64,000 bases of DNA, taken from positions 124,001 to 188,000 of the forward strand of contig JASANG010003909.1 in assembly GCA_030248215.1 (NCBI GenBank), in the 5' to 3' direction. Positions 12,641-26,003 of the stretch are shown one piece after another. The translations under genes and the position numbers were made by a program. The stretch comes from Enoplolaimus lenunculus (taxonomy: Eukaryota > Nematoda > Enoplea > Enoplida > Thoracostomopsidae). Position 1 is the first letter of the stretch. The number at the start of each line of letters is the position of its first letter. The notes beneath the pieces were generated by a model that saw only the letters and a list, made by a program, of their open reading frames with translations, did no database searches and was not told where the DNA came from.

Positions 12641-12817
12641 GGGCGAATGTTACATTAAGGGGCGTACGTAACATTAGATTAAGCGTATTCCTAAGCCTAA
12701 GCCTAAGCGATCCAAAAATATGTTCCTAAGCGTAAGCATAAAAATTTAATCTAGAATGTAAACCTACTCTTTTATAAACCCACCAGAAACCTGGACGCCT
12801 TTTAATGTCACATGGGC
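12641..12817. mobile_element. Telomere-like (TTAGGC)n MITE in the 3' region of the cuticlin-like gene
   Basis: The flanking 8-bp duplication CCAACTTC is perfect (12633-12640 and 12818-12825). The ends GGGCGAATGTTACATTAA and TTAATGTCACATGGGC are imperfect inverted repeats. The interior holds CCTAAGCCTAAGCCTAAGCG, the complement of nematode telomere repeats. It lies between the stop codon (12525) and an AATAAA at 13001. Confidence 0.8.
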
Positions 12818-13000
12818 CCAACTTCGGATATATTCCAGCTCAGGTTTTTTTCAACTTCGGTTGCACTCTGAAATATACCAATGTTGCTGCACCTCATTGC
12901 GCTCGGGCAATTTATTGGCCCCTGGTAATTCTACTTTCGCTGTTTGGTGAATATTTACGCAGTAAATGTCGATATGTAAACATTCCTTGGTGATATTTTC

Positions 13001-13006
13001 AATAAA
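13001..13006 (+). promoter_or_regulatory. Possible polyadenylation signal AATAAA
   Basis: First AATAAA after the cuticlin-like stop codon, 475 bases downstream. If used, the telomere-like MITE at 12641-12817 would be part of the 3' UTR. Sequence match only. Confidence 0.3.
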
Positions 13007-13992
13007 ATGCTTCTATCAGAGTTCACTAATTTTTGTAGAAACAAAACCATTTTATTTTGTATACCGTGTTAGGGTGAGCTATATTCTATTTTAATGTTGT
13101 AGCGTAGATTAGCGAATGACACAGCATACCAAAATAAAAATTATAATTTTGCATTTAATACGCAAAACGCTAAAGTGGCGCTATAAGTGCTTGTCGTGCG
13201 CAGCCGTCCGTCAACACTAACGTTGTGCAATTACCACTTTTTCTACTGCCGGCCGGCCGGCGCCCTACGGAACGTTTGACCGGCCGGCCAATATACAAAT
13301 TTTAAAAGTTATCAAGCATTTTTATATTGCATATGCCGTTACGATTCTAGATGCTATACCAATCAATTAAGGCTCAGTAATTCAACAAGAACCGACCTCG
13401 CTGAGAAATATACGTTAACTAAGAACAAGTTCAGTAGTATTCCATAGCTTTAATAGAATACAGTTTTCATCATTGTTTCGGCTAATGGATCGTTTTTCGG
13501 ATCGGCTATAATAGAGTCAGTTTCAGCTTTAGACTATTTATTGCTTAGGCTTAGGCATAGGCTCATCCATACGCTCAGGCTTAGGAATATGCTTATACTA
13601 CTGTTCCGGCCCTGTTCTATCCATGGGCCATTGTTTCTAAATATTAAAACCATCGTTGGGCACCGGAAAAACCAAGGTAGAAACGGTGTTTCCGCTTTTC
13701 TCTACAAGACTTAAAAAACGGAAAACTTTTTATTATCTCAATAAATTTACTTGCAAAACAGTGACAAAACATAGCGGAACCGCGAGAAATTAATTTCCGC
13801 TCGCTCCCGTCATCGCAAAGGCTAATTTACTAAGAAAGAATCAGTGGTGGATGAACGAAACTAACACGAGATATAGTAGAAGCACTTGCGAGAAGCGAGA
13901 AACAAAAAGCGCCATTTTAGTGTTTAATCCAGGGTGCAAGTATATAGTGTAATACCGAAACGGATAGTGATCAAAGTAACGGAAAAAGGATG

Positions 13993-14152
13993 CTGTAGTG
14001 ACCGGAATAAGACGGCGGGGTAATAATTGGGGGTCCCCATTTTGATTACCAATCAACAGGAGTCCGTATTCCTAATAAGAGACCGTAAGCGTATAGAGTC
14101 CCTAAACCCTAATTAAAGTCCATAAATGTCAATTATCCCTAATTCTATATTG
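13993..14152 (+). mobile_element. Truncated copy of the CTGTAGTGACCCG element
   Basis: It starts CTGTAGTGACCGGAATAAGA. The subterminal words AGAGTCCCTAAACCCTAATT and CATAAATGTCAATTATCCCT follow, as in the other copies. The far end is missing. Confidence 0.6.
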
Positions 14153-15394
14153 CTCAAGAATATAACACATAGGTACAAACTACCCGCATATATTTTATAA
14201 ATAATCCAGAAAACAATGGACATGGCAACCAACAAAAAAAGGGATAGTTGGATACATGCCTCTCTTAAACTTCTGGAAAGACAATCGCTTTATAGTGTTC
14301 AATCTGAACATTGACGAAAATAATAACAGCGGGCAACATTTTAGGTTTCAGTTAAAAGTTTTAGAATCAAAATCTAAATATAATTAAAAATAATAAATTG
14401 TGTGAATTTTTTTACCCTTTTCTGTGATAAAAGCAATTATTCACCGGTGCGCGACTTAGTCACCACACGGTATCGTACGTTAGATCGAGTACGCTACCGC
14501 ATGGTGACGCAATATGACGGACGGCGTCGGATGCTGGCGATCGACACCGTACATCATCAAAAGTATAGCATGACCAATCGACCAAATACCGCAACGGTCT
14601 TCCAGCAAAACCGTGAAAGGCAGTTTTTATTACCAGATATTCACTCTCAACCCTAGCTTCACATAGCTCATCAAGTATATGAAAATCAACCATACTGTCA
14701 ATAGCAAATAATCGGCACTAGTAAAAGTAAATTATAAAGAAAAAAACGATTAGGACCAGCAACCAAAATTAAATGGTACAAATTAAATTATTTGATGTAG
14801 AATTCTGGTTTTTGTACACTTTTCCCACATTTAATGTAAGGCCTTAGGCTTAGGCAAAGGCATAAAGGTTTAAACTCAGACTAAGAGTAATCCTATTTTT
14901 AAAATTAAAGGCGTGGTGGAGCGTGTACAAGAGCTGGAATTCTTTTTCGTTCCAATTTCAGGTCATTTATTTATTTATTTATAATCAAACATGCTTCAAA
15001 TAATGTTTGTCGAAATTTACTAAATTCGCGTTGGAAAAGCACTAAGTGACTTTACATAAAAATAGCGACAGAGATAAAGCGACACAGAGGCTATATTTTA
15101 TGTAAAAGCGAAGTTCCAGCCATTTTAATCCGTATTTTTGTGGCCTAACCATTCTTTTAAGGATGCTATACACTGATTGGGCCATGTTAACTATAACACA
15201 TGCCGACTAAGTCCGCCTAATACGGGGTTCACGTTATAACTGGAGCAGGCGGGTCACACATGTCCCATGCTGATTCGACGATAACCTTAAAATACGGTTT
15301 CTCACATCAAATAAACACACAAGATAGCACATCATACGACGTTAGCATACAAACCACCACTCTCAGACGTTCAATGCGTATGCGTGCCATGTGA

Positions 15395-15910
15395 TACTGT
15401 GGGACATTTAGGCGAATATCATGATATTCCCAATTACAACGAATATCACAAGGTACTCAAAGGGACAATGTAGCCTTCGTGGGCTGTAAAATGAAAAGAA
15501 TGTTGGAGGCTAGAGGCACAGATGTGCTTTAAAACAATAAATTCGCGACGGCTGTTTAGTTTCCGTCACAAAATCGATCAGAACCAAAGTGATAAAAAAT
15601 CATTTTTAGTATCATATGATAATATTCAACGGGACAATTTGGTTACGTTACCTCAAGTATGCAGACAACTGGAAATATATCATATAATATTCGCATACAA
15701 GATGTCGAATATCATATATTGAAGAACAAACGGTGATCTACATATGATGATAGCAAAAAATTACGACTTTTTGAATATGATATGGCGTTTATAGACAGAC
15801 AAAATGTTACCCATTCGGCTGATACAAACAAAACATGTTCCAAGCTGCCGAGGTTATTATCTATTCCCGGCATAAGCCCGAGCAAAAACATTATCCTAAC
15901 ATTATCCAAA
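15395..15910 (+). repeat. Dispersed repeat rich in ATATCATATGAT, copy 1
   Basis: It shares GAATATCATGATATTCC, ATCATATGATAAT and the overall order of these words with 26815-27290. The shared sequence runs about 480 bp. Terminal repeats were not resolved. Confidence 0.5.
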
Positions 15911-17096
15911 GCCTAGTAGTCTCAAGGCCCCACAGTCTTCCTGTCTTCAAATGAGCAGGCCCGCATTATTAACAGAGCTCATACCACTTGGTTTTAAACT
16001 GAACCCCGTCTCCAAATATTTACCATAGCGCAAACTATCTTATCTCATACTTTTCTTTTAAATTCTGATAAACTACTCAACAAAATATGGAACAAAATCC
16101 TAAATCCTTAAAATAGATATTTAAAATGCGTGCGTAACATTACCAGGGTTTAAACTGATAGTAAAAATAACAAAATAGCGGAAGCGGATAGTGATCAAAA
16201 TAACGGAAATAGTTATTGAAAATAAAATTTTCAAAGATGTTTTATTTTCCCAACGCAATTAAGGCAGATATACAAATATTTGCCGGGTTTTATAAAGTTG
16301 TTTAGAAAAAATAGCGAATGCACCAAAATTTTTTAAGACTTTGGATGAATTTTCTGATTCCAAGATATACGTGATTTATTTTGAGTATAAAAATGAAGGA
16401 TTTTCCGGTATATCTGAAACGGAAACGGACACCGATTTGTTTACCAGATTCGGATGTCCGATTACACCATGACATCAATTATTTTGAAACAAACTAAATT
16501 GAACTAACTTAATATATTGCATAGCAATCAATTCACAATAGAACAAAACATTTCAATGCCATAAAATAGCAATACAGCGGAAAAAATGCAATGTCTTACA
16601 GTCTGCCAATACCTATAACACACTGTCCGAGACACGGTTTGAATTGTACCAATCGACTGCTTAGATATGTAGTGATGCACTACAATACTAAAACTCCAGC
16701 TCGTTTATTCTTTATCATGCATTTCGGAATTTGCCACACTAATTTACCAAAAATAAAATTAGCCCTGGCCCCACACCAAAAGTGCGACCAATACAGCAGT
16801 CTGGATAAATAAATAGTTCCATAGTCAACCACAGTACCAAACGCAGCCACGTCAATTTTACCGAGTCCACCCGAACCACAAAACCATCTTTCTCACACAG
16901 AATACCGCAGACCAAATAAATTTCCAACCTCACGTTCCCTATTTCAGTTTCTTTTTACACCCCCTTAAACCTCCGTTATAATATCTCGATTTGTTTACCA
17001 TGCACGGATTTGTATCATAACCCGAAACACTTGAACCCACCGCACACTGCAAAACCTCCACATCACTTTACAACTCCCTCGTTAATCCTTCCTAAA

Positions 17097-20000
17097 TCAA
17101 ACACACGACGCAACCGATACCAACCCCATCGGCTTCAATGAATCGACGGTACAGCCGCACCACGCGACCCCAGCGCCGGCGCGACACTGATCAATCGACG
17201 CGACCGGCGTCCATCGATCAGTCGCTGGGTCGTACGCCTCGACTGACGCCAAATACGCTAGACCGTCGTGTCCACCGACGGCGTAGATGCGACCGCACAA
17301 TGCGGCGACACCTACACCGCCGCGCGGACACGACATTGGCGCAATCAATTCCCATCGGTTAGCGTTCGGATCGAAGCGCTCACACGACCGAAGTGGAGAA
17401 TTGTCGTCAAACCCGCCGATTGCAAATAGGCAACCGGCGAGTACGACAACTCCGGCACCGGCACGTCGATGTGACATCGATGCAATGATAACCCATTTGT
17501 TTAGATGAGGGTCGTAGCGTTCGCATGAATCCAGCGACGATGTACCATCATTACCGCCTAAAAATACAAAAAATGCGGTTGTTATCAATAAAAAATATAG
17601 AATTTACTCCGGAAAAACACTATAACTATAAACAAAACAGACAAACATAAAACTAATTGATGTTAAAAAATAAAAGGTAAAACATTTAAACATGCACAAT
17701 GCTTTAGCGTTTACGTGTGATGAAATGTATATAAAAACAGACTATGTTTACTAAACAGATTATTATTTTCCTAAAACTATACTTAGGTTTAGACTGAACC
17801 TAACCCTGACGAAATCCCCAGCTTATTTTGTTAGTCAAGTCATTATATGTGAGGAAAAATTTTTTGTGGGTTGAAGTAAACAGATACCAGCCAAACCGGT
17901 TACGGATACAACAAAGTCCAATATTTAAAACAATGCACTACACCAATGCTTACTGTCATTGCGCATACTCAAGTATACAACTTTCCAAACAAGCCAACAA
18001 CTAACGAACTAATCCAACAACCAACCAACCAACCAACCAAAAACAAATCACTTTACTCGTCCTAAACTTACCCACAGCATACAAATGCCCATTCAAAGCG
18101 GCGACACCCACCCCTCCTCGCTGAACATTCATTGACGCGACATACGACCACCGATCCGCTTCGATATCATAACGCTCGACCGTGTTGAAACACGCCGTAT
18201 CATCCAAGCCACCAACAGCATAAATTGCCCCTCCCAAAAATCCAACCGCAATACCGCGACGGTGCGTTTCCATCGCACACACAGTGTGCCAGTGATTTCG
18301 AACGCAATCAAATACCTGCATAAACACAAACAAAGATAGATGAAAGAGTGTCTCATCAGAGACAAATCGTAGATGATAACAAGGGGTGATAACTAAAAGC
18401 GGCAAAACATTTTAAAATCATTGTGTGAAATGGTTACCTAATTTTACTTGATCTAAAGCTATAAAACACTTTTTTGTGCGCGCGCGAGCTACTTGGAATA
18501 AATGTTTGAGTACATCGTCGACATAAAGCTGTAACAAATTGACCAAGTAAAAATTAGCCAATGGATTTTCCGGCAGGAGGCTGCAAAATACATTATCTAC
18601 AAATGTTTTAATTTGTATCACAGTATTTTTCAATATGACAGGACTTGTGGGGAATACATCACTATTCTTTTGGCTCAACTCAGATCCAACACTGAGCTTA
18701 GCCATGTTCTACCATCATAATCATCATCATCATCATCAACCCTATTGCCGCCTTCTCACCTCAGCAGACGCCAAATGCTCGTTTCCATCATGCCCACCAA
18801 TCGCGTATAACTTCCCATATGCCGAAACTACTCCTACATGCCTTCGTTTGGTCCCCATCTCCGCCACTGAAATCCACCGATTCCGTCTGAGATCGTACGC
18901 TTCAATCGTTCGAAACGGATCTCCAGTTGTACCTCGACCCCCAACACAAAATATCACCCCCGCGTACGATTTTCGAGGCCGGCAACAATCCACCCCACTA
19001 CTAGACGAGAGAGCAGCTGCGCCATGAGCATGACCCCCACCCGCGGAGACAGCAGGAAAACGATGAGGGGTTTTGATCGACACAGACGACGCAAGATTTG
19101 CCGATACCATTTGACAAGCCATCGCGTTACTGACCAGCTCGCAGCATTCTGGATTGTCCTTGAAATTTTTTTAACAAGAAAACACTCAAATCAATGCTCT
19201 AACCCTTGGTTAGAAGATGTAATACTTTACAGATGCAAGTATTCGAAAAACAGCATTCTCTTGTATATGAAGTTTAAAGTTTAGTCCTTATCCTTCAAGT
19301 TTTATTTAGCGAGATAAACGTTCTTTTATGTAAATAAGTCTGCGCATGTTACTTTGAAAGATGTAACTTTTTACGCAGGACTTTAATAATAGGGCAAGGT
19401 TAAGCATTAGACTTATTTTCTGCTTAGGCTGCCCATGCTTAGTTATAGGCTTATCCTTACACTCAAATATGCTTCTACTACTGTTAGGCCGAGGAAATCA
19501 GTTACGTCCCGCTTAACCACAAAACTATATTTACGAATTTATCCTCCCATTTGCTTACTTTAATCCATTTGTGATTTTTTACTGAATTGAGTAGGTAAAT
19601 TGAGTCGAGTTGACACAAACGAACTCGTGATAGCAATTTTGACAAATGTGTCAAATGTGCACTAACGTCAACTTCAATCCATTTAATGATTGTTTCAAAA
19701 ACCTTAACGAACATTTAGGTACACATTATTTTTGAAATCATATAACCGTATTCCAAATGAGTCTAACACGTATTGCCATTAGTAAGTCATGTAACTTTAG
19801 AACCAAGCAACGGTGAATTCTCAAATTTCGCATCGCTCTTGAAGTAAACTCACGGTGCGAACCTACTCCACAGCTGTCGTCGTTCGTGTATTTAAAAACG
19901 TATTAATGAGAATACACCTAATAGCATATAAAACAGTTTCGTTTAGAGCGTTACACATAAGTGTATCCTAAGTTTTCGTGGAGCAAACTTTATAACCACG

Positions 20001-21822
20001 CCTTTGCTTTTTCGGATAACAGGGACCTTGCGTTCAGAAATTGATCTCATAGTGTATGGTACGTTTTAGAGTAACATCTTCAGTTGTTTCGACTATTAAA
20101 CGCAGCACTTTCTTTACAAAACTGAGTACAAAAGGGCACAGGGTGGGGTATATCTCAGCTGCACACTCTTCTCCAATATACTCGTAATAACCACTAACCA
20201 GAAAAGCACACTCTTAGCATTTAAAACCATAATTAGCTAAACTTTTTTCAAACCAACGGCAATTACAAACTTTTAGTTCATAACTTAAACCATATGAAAC
20301 AAGTAGTACTGTGACCTAAACTAACCTGAGACTCGCTTGCAACATTTAAATCTGCAGAACCGACTAAATCCATCAAGTGTACGAAACTAATTTGAAGAAA
20401 GTCTTCCGAAGACATGATTTCCTATAATTTTTTGCAACGTAAGAGTTTTTATTTATGCCAACTAAACGTTAACGCAAACACATATAAAACCGAACACAAT
20501 AAGAACTAGGTCGGTTTATATATGCAAAGCAAATATACTAGAAGAGACCCCTTGACTCAAGATTACACTAACTCGATAATTTACTTTTTCAAGCACTAAC
20601 TGACCCTCCTTTGCAATTCAAACAATACCTGAAAATATTCTTCAGTAAACGTATCGACATTGGTCATCAGTTGAACACAGTTATGCTGTTGGGCAAATGC
20701 ACGGATATCTAAACAGTTTCCGGTGGTTAAATAATCGGTCAAAAACTCCTCGCACGCCCGGCACACTTTGTCCATTTGTAAAATTGATGCGGCGTATAAC
20801 AGCGGTTGAACATTGTCTGTGGATAACTTGATATCACCCGTGTACGCGTAATCTAGTAAGGATTCCATAGCAGTGCACGAAATGTCCTAAAAAGGAACTA
20901 TTACAGTAAATTTCACCCACACAAGCTTTGCTTTACCTCTAGGCACCATACCAACATCTGCTTTTATAAAGATACTGTAGTCCCTTATTCTGCACAGAGT
21001 CGGCTAGGTCAACTGTGAATTTCTCAATTTCAGCACCGTAGTACTTACTACGTTTCAGACTTTCAGCTACGTATAGAATATATACTTCCTTTTTGAAATC
21101 CCATCACAAAGTATCATACAAATATGCTGGAAACCTTACTACATGAAATAAAAGATACAAACTCTAAAATTTATCTCAAACTTATTTATATTACCTGTAT
21201 TGTCACAACTGGCGCTGAAGATTCAACCATATCGGAACTAAACATTGATTTAAAATATGGAATTACTGCGGCCAAAACAACACGATGACAAGGAAAAGAC
21301 CGGTTTTCTACCTGAAATCCAAAATTCTAAAATTTAATACTAAACAAAACGGACACCATTAATGTTTGCTCCAAAATGACTTTAAAATTGACATATATAT
21401 CTTGTAAAATTGCTTGCAAAGTACATACGTGAACTGTTTGGCTTGTGTACGCAAGACTGAATAAAACAGCATATATAAGTGATAAAATGTCAATATTACC
21501 TATTCAAGTAAAAGTCTGATAGAACAATTCGTTTTTTACATAATTGAAAACATTGCCTACAAGTTTAAAAGCTCAATGGTAAGGTTTATAAAGTTATTCG
21601 CAAAGACAAGCCGAAAACAAAACTGTACAGCAATATAACACCTACATGGACTTCTACATCACACATAAATCCTGACTGTCGGAATGTTCGAAGCTGGGCA
21701 AATCCTTCGGAACCATGTTCTTCGAAATGCTTTTCAGAGTGATGCGATTTCAAACCACTGCCAAACTCAACTGCGCCAATGGCTTGTGTTGACGATAAAC
21801 CGCGAGGAAAACCCACATTCAT
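17097..21822 (-). CDS. KLHL8: Kelch-like protein 8 (BTB-BACK-Kelch ubiquitin-ligase adaptor)
   Basis: Eight exons, all GT/AG with matching phases: 21646-21822, 21195-21311, 20629-20886, 20326-20421, 19583-19702, 18760-19158, 18072-18315, 17097-17557; about 623 residues. Order: BTB (FPCHRVVLAAVIPYFKSMF, MESLLDYAYTGDIKL), BACK (CLDIRAFAQQHNC, EDFLQISFVHLMDLVGSADL, VFETIIKWIEVD), then six Kelch repeats with GG dyads (GVIFCVGGRGTTGDPF, LYAIGGHDGNEHLASAE, IYAVGGLDDTACFNTVERYD, LYAVGGNDGTSSL, FDDNSPLRSCERFDP, IYAVGGHDGLAYL). The phrases RGTTGDPFR and GGHDGNEHL match vertebrate KLHL8, so this is likely the KLHL8/KEL-8 orthologue. Such proteins bind Cullin-3 by the BTB domain and present substrates by the Kelch propeller; KLHL8 targets rapsyn. 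The ATG is the first after an in-frame TGA. A His/Ala/Ser-rich linker separates BACK from Kelch. Confidence 0.93.
18717..18737. repeat. CAT microsatellite in a KLHL8 intron
   Basis: About seven CAT/TCA triplets in tandem, just downstream (gene sense) of the first Kelch exon's donor. Confidence 0.7.
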
Positions 21823-23070
21823 AATGAGTGTTTTGATGAAGAATAAACAGAGCCTTCACACCCGGCACTATCGGACCAATGTACATAAAATTTGGCAGTT
21901 ATATGTACTTGATTTTTTATATCTCTGAACTGTACGTTTTATTCAAGTGCGTTTTAGAATCAAGAGCCGTAGTTATCACGCTATGCAGGCAATATTTGTT
22001 TTCAACATTGGGTGCATACGTTCAAAGCTCTATATTTTAACGTTTTTACGGTGCAATCTAACAAATGAATAAAGTTACACCTTCTTATCTTATGTTGTCT
22101 ACGTATCCTACATAACGGTTCTTGATCTAACTAGCTACATAGTTAGGTCTAATTTGTGCCTCACAGATACAAATACGAACAGTTTAATAATGTGTCAGTT
22201 TACCATTACGTCATTCATTGCATCCAAACTTTGCAATTACTTTCGTCGTCGAGTCCATGTCAGCCCGTGTGCTGCCCGTTCCCACGCTCTTCCGCTGTCA
22301 GTGCTTCATGGCCTACGTACATTCTATAGGACCTCAGTTCGCTTTATTAAGTGTCTAAAACAGTGCCTGCGCGGCGGCTTGTAACTCGTAAGCTCAAGGG
22401 TTGAATATTTGTACAGATTATTTGCACTTTGTCGGTATTGTCACAAAACCGCAGTATACACGTAGCTAGTGTCAGTTAAGGTTTATACGAATGGCAACTT
22501 TAGATCTTTTAACTAAGTGTCTGGAAAAGCAGGCATAAACAGGCATACTCATTAGGGGCGGATTTCGAACTAAAAACGTACAGATCACTAGATAAACGTT
22601 TTACCATTGCGCCGTGCGGCCCGCCTCTTCAACTGCTTGCATAGATATACCAGGACAAGCATGTCTCATGCGTGCATGCGTAATTTTTACCAAATTTGTG
22701 CCTTGATCGTATATCCTATTTTCTACGAGATACCGTGTTCATTGCGCGACAATTTATCATTGCACTCACAGCGTAGCCCCTGCCAGTCTAGGCTGAGACT
22801 GACTATATACTAAACAGCTGGAAAGCTGCTAGTTTACAACACAATGTACATTGCATGTTGCATACATATGCACTAGAACAAGTATGTCCCGCATGCATAC
22901 AGCTAGTTCACAGGCAGTTCTCTCACGACACAGTACCTGTATACACCAAGAGACGGAACACAGATTAGATATGGACCAGTGTGGTTTTGTTTAACTCAGC
23001 GAAGCTTTAATTTCTTTTAAGAAGGATAAATGCATTTTTATTACCTCCTGTGTGTCTGCTGTTAAAAAGA
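21823..23070. other. Shared upstream region of KLHL8 and RPL7
   Basis: The two genes are divergent, with 1.25 kb between their start codons, so this stretch must hold both promoters unless 5' UTR introns exist. About a third is a tRNA-derived SINE (22540-22960). No clear TATA box or other site was identified. Confidence 0.5.
22540..22960 (-). mobile_element. tRNA-derived SINE (tandem dimer-like), minus strand
   Basis: On the minus strand it has a tRNA-like head at about 22554-22624. The head begins GGGCCGCACGGCGCAATGG (A-box-like) and includes TTCGAAATCC (B-box-like). The flanking phrases, a GCATGAGACATGCTTG word before it and TTTCCAGCTG with a CTAGACTG tail around 22800, recur at 33.8 and 34.4-34.85 kb. 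Confidence 0.6.
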
Positions 23071-24913
23071 ATGAGCGAAACGTAAGTTCTACATGGTTAT
23101 CCTCTATGACGGTAGTTTAGTTTATTGTTGTGTCACTAAAATGCGTAGATACGTACGTGTAACGTTAATTAAAGAACACATAGACTATAGCCACATGAAC
23201 ATTAGTTTATATTTAGAGCTGTTTAAAGTAGAGAATTGATAAATTGTGCTTGTAGGCCAACGAAATATCCAGAGGTACCTGAAACAGTTTTGAAGAGGCG
23301 TAAAGCAAAAGCCGAGCAACAGGCAAAGCACGAAAGAAATGTCCTTGCTCAGAAAAAGGTAAGCACGATGTCAGCAATCCGTGACCTATGATTCTTGAAA
23401 GGCAAAAGTTTCAATTATAATGTGTGGTTATATTTCACTACGGTGAAGCAAGTCTGAACAAATTTTACGTACATATTAATTTAATGTATCTTGTGTATTA
23501 AAGCTTAGTAAATACATATAGACAGTCCAAATGTATTTTGTTTTTATGCTTGTGTATTTAGCTCAATAAGCTACAAATTAAATATATTTTAAGCGTCAAC
23601 GTAGAACAAAAAAGGTCGTATTTAGACGCGCTGAGAGTTTTGTTAAACGATTTCGTGATCAGCAACGAGATAAGGTCCGGTTGTTTCGACAGAATCGCAA
23701 ACATGGAAATCTTTATGTTCCTGAAGAACCTAAAGTTGCTTTTATAATTAGAATACGAGGGTAAGTTTAAATCCCAGCAAGTATATAGATAGCGATTTAA
23801 ATATTTTGGTGCACCAGTTTTGTGTGTTTCTGACGCAGATTTGTTGTATAATTTGTGTTGTATATCTTTGTTAATAGTTTTATGTTACTAATACACGATT
23901 AGTTATTTATTTTGTTGAACTCGTGCTGAAATAATCAATTGTTTTCTTTCAGAACTAACCAGGTACATCCGCGTCCGCGAAAAATACTACAGTTGTTACG
24001 ATTACGACAAATCAACAACGGTGTGTTTGTGAAATTAAACGCGGCAACGCTTAGTATGCTGAGGATAGTAGACCCTTACGTGACCTGGGGGTATGTTATT
24101 TGTTTTTTATCTGTATACATCAAAGTTGAGTGTGGTGGTTTTTAGCAATATCATAATTATTCATAATTATGCCGTTGGAAGCGTTATGCGTATTTTTTTA
24201 CCGTCAGTATTAATTGTTTTGATCTGTTTTTGCAGGTATCCAAACATGAAGTCGGTGCATGACTTAATTTATAAACGAGGTTGTGCCAAATTAGATCGTA
24301 AACGTGTGCCTATAACGGACAATAGGCTAATTGAAGAGCGCTTAGGTAAGTGTTTCTTTTAAAAATAATGGTTAAGTATTTGCTTTTTGGAAATATTTCC
24401 GTTATTAGTGACTTAGATCTATATATTGAGCTAACTTCATAGATACTTCATTTAACCCTTTTAACCGAATTTGTTTTAACAGCTCGCTGCAATGACTTAT
24501 GCGATTCCGTGCCGCTGAACCTATCCCGAATCAACGAGTTCTCAGTTGCTTAGATTGCGTGTGCTGTCTTCGGTTTTGTGTTAGAGTGCGAAGACTGTGT
24601 ACTCTGGTCTCTAAGATTTACTATTTTACCCTCCTTGTGGTGTAATTTTGAAATTTGTTTTTGCAAGTTTCTGGTTTGGAGAATGGTTTGTTCATCTGTT
24701 TCAGGTAAATACGACATGATTTGCATTGAAGATCTTGTCAACGAAATATTCAATTTAGGTCCGAGCTTTAAGCAAGCGACCAACTTTTTATGGCCGTTCA
24801 AATTGGACAATCCCAGTAGAGGATGGAGTAAAAAAGGTAATCATTTCCTGGAAGGGGGAGATTATGGTAACAGGGAAAGCAAGATTAACGATCTTCTTAA
24901 AACAATGATATAA
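23071..24913 (+). CDS. RPL7: Ribosomal protein L7 (uL30), large subunit
   Basis: Six exons with GT/AG borders and closed phases: 23071-23081, 23256-23358, 23594-23760, 23953-24090, 24236-24345, 24705-24913; 245 residues, the usual size. The start exon is only 11 bases (MSET). A basic N-terminal extension ([18 protein letters not shown]) is followed by [18 protein letters not shown] and then the L30 fold, [19 protein letters not shown] and [16 protein letters not shown]. The end is [19 protein letters not shown] and EGGDYGNRE, the expected eukaryotic L7 C-terminus. It acts in the 60S cytosolic ribosome. All introns are short (145-359 bp), unlike those of its neighbours, as is common for highly expressed genes. 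I saw no clear box C/D or H/ACA snoRNA in the introns. Confidence 0.97.
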
Positions 24914-25645
24914 AATATTTTCGTGGCGCATGTTAACTAAAAGTGCGTGTTCGTTACAAGCCGATTTATGTATCTCATTTAGATAAAAAGTGCTTGTGCA
25001 AAGGATTGAAGCGAATATTGTTCTAATATTAGTAAAATGCATTGGTCAATTTAGTTTGATATTCACTGTTTGTAAGTTTTAAGACTTGTTTAGGACTTAT
25101 GTTGTGGCCATTTGTACAGAACATTTCATTATAATGCAAATTGCGTAGGTATACAACAATCTCGGGCAAAGTCGTTGGTCTTAGGTTAGTGGGAAGGATT
25201 ATATACTTTTTGTGTTATGAAACTAACTGGTACTGAATTTATTTCCTATTATGAATATGCTGCATCTGCAATAGCAAGGTGTTTTGACAATTTACTACTA
25301 TTTTGTTGATGGTTTATCCAGTAAAGCTGTTTTGTTTTATTGATATGCGAGCGGATATTGCTTTCACCATTTTTAACTTAAATTTACTTACATCATAGGA
25401 TATCGGCTGAAATTTTGCTTTTCCACACGGATCGGCCAATGGAAAGATAAGGGATGGAACGTTTTTCTGTGGGATTGAAATTTTGATAGTGCAATTTTAC
25501 AGTTTCACAAAATATATCTTTTTGGTGCGCTTTGCTTTAGCTTTTATCACAAATTTGAGAAAAAATTGCCGAGATTTTGTGAACAATAAAGCGTAAAACA
25601 ATTTCACACCGCGTTAGAGATATTTGGAAAAAGGAAACAAATTAA

Positions 25646-25790
25646 CCCCTTCTCACATTGAGTTGCCTGTAGGCAACTCAGCGCTGTGTATATACGTTAA
25701 ATAGTATATATCGCACCGTGTTTAACAATTGCAACACGTATACATAGTACTAAATCACCACTGACGTGAGAGCCCCTTTCGCAATATTAA
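25646..25790 (+). mobile_element. Partial copy of the TTAA-target (piggyBac-like) MITE
   Basis: It begins CCCCTTCTCACATTGAGTTG directly after TTAA (25642-25645). About 140 bases match 31571-31705 closely, including CAACACGTATACATAGTACT. The right part with the tRNA-like segment is absent. Confidence 0.6.
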
Positions 25791-26003
25791 CTATACACCA
25801 ATATGTAAAGTAATAGGTAAAAACAGGGGCATTAATATAAAAGCAGAAATGCTATCATATTTTGACCCATTTAATGATCTGGGCGGAACATTTTTCTGTG
25901 CGAATAGAATACAGTAAGCTTATAAGCTTTAGACTAATTTTTTTGCTTGGTTTAGGCTTTGGCTTTGTAAGCTGAACTACAGATTGTCTTTCTTAGACCG
26001 TAA

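Larger units (their letters stand above)
13007..17096. other. Intergenic, repeat-rich, no gene seen
   Basis: Between the cuticlin-like gene and KLHL8. It holds a GGCC-rich stretch near 13250-13290, a degenerate TTAGGC MITE copy at about 13520-13637, one end of the CTGTAGTGACCCG element from 13993, a GGGTTGCGCTAT-like piece near 14450-14600, and a dispersed repeat at 15395-15910. Nothing codes convincingly for protein. Confidence 0.6.

Noticed and set aside
12805-12993. Hydrophobic frame (AIYWPLVILLSLFGEYL) considered as a missing membrane exon of the cuticlin-like gene
   Set aside because: It overlaps the end of a MITE and a hAT-like TTCGGTTGCACTCTG remnant, and no matching donor/acceptor pair was convincing.
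18418-18705. 95-residue minus-strand frame inside KLHL8
   Set aside because: It lies in an intron between two Kelch exons whose phases join without it; no domain seen.
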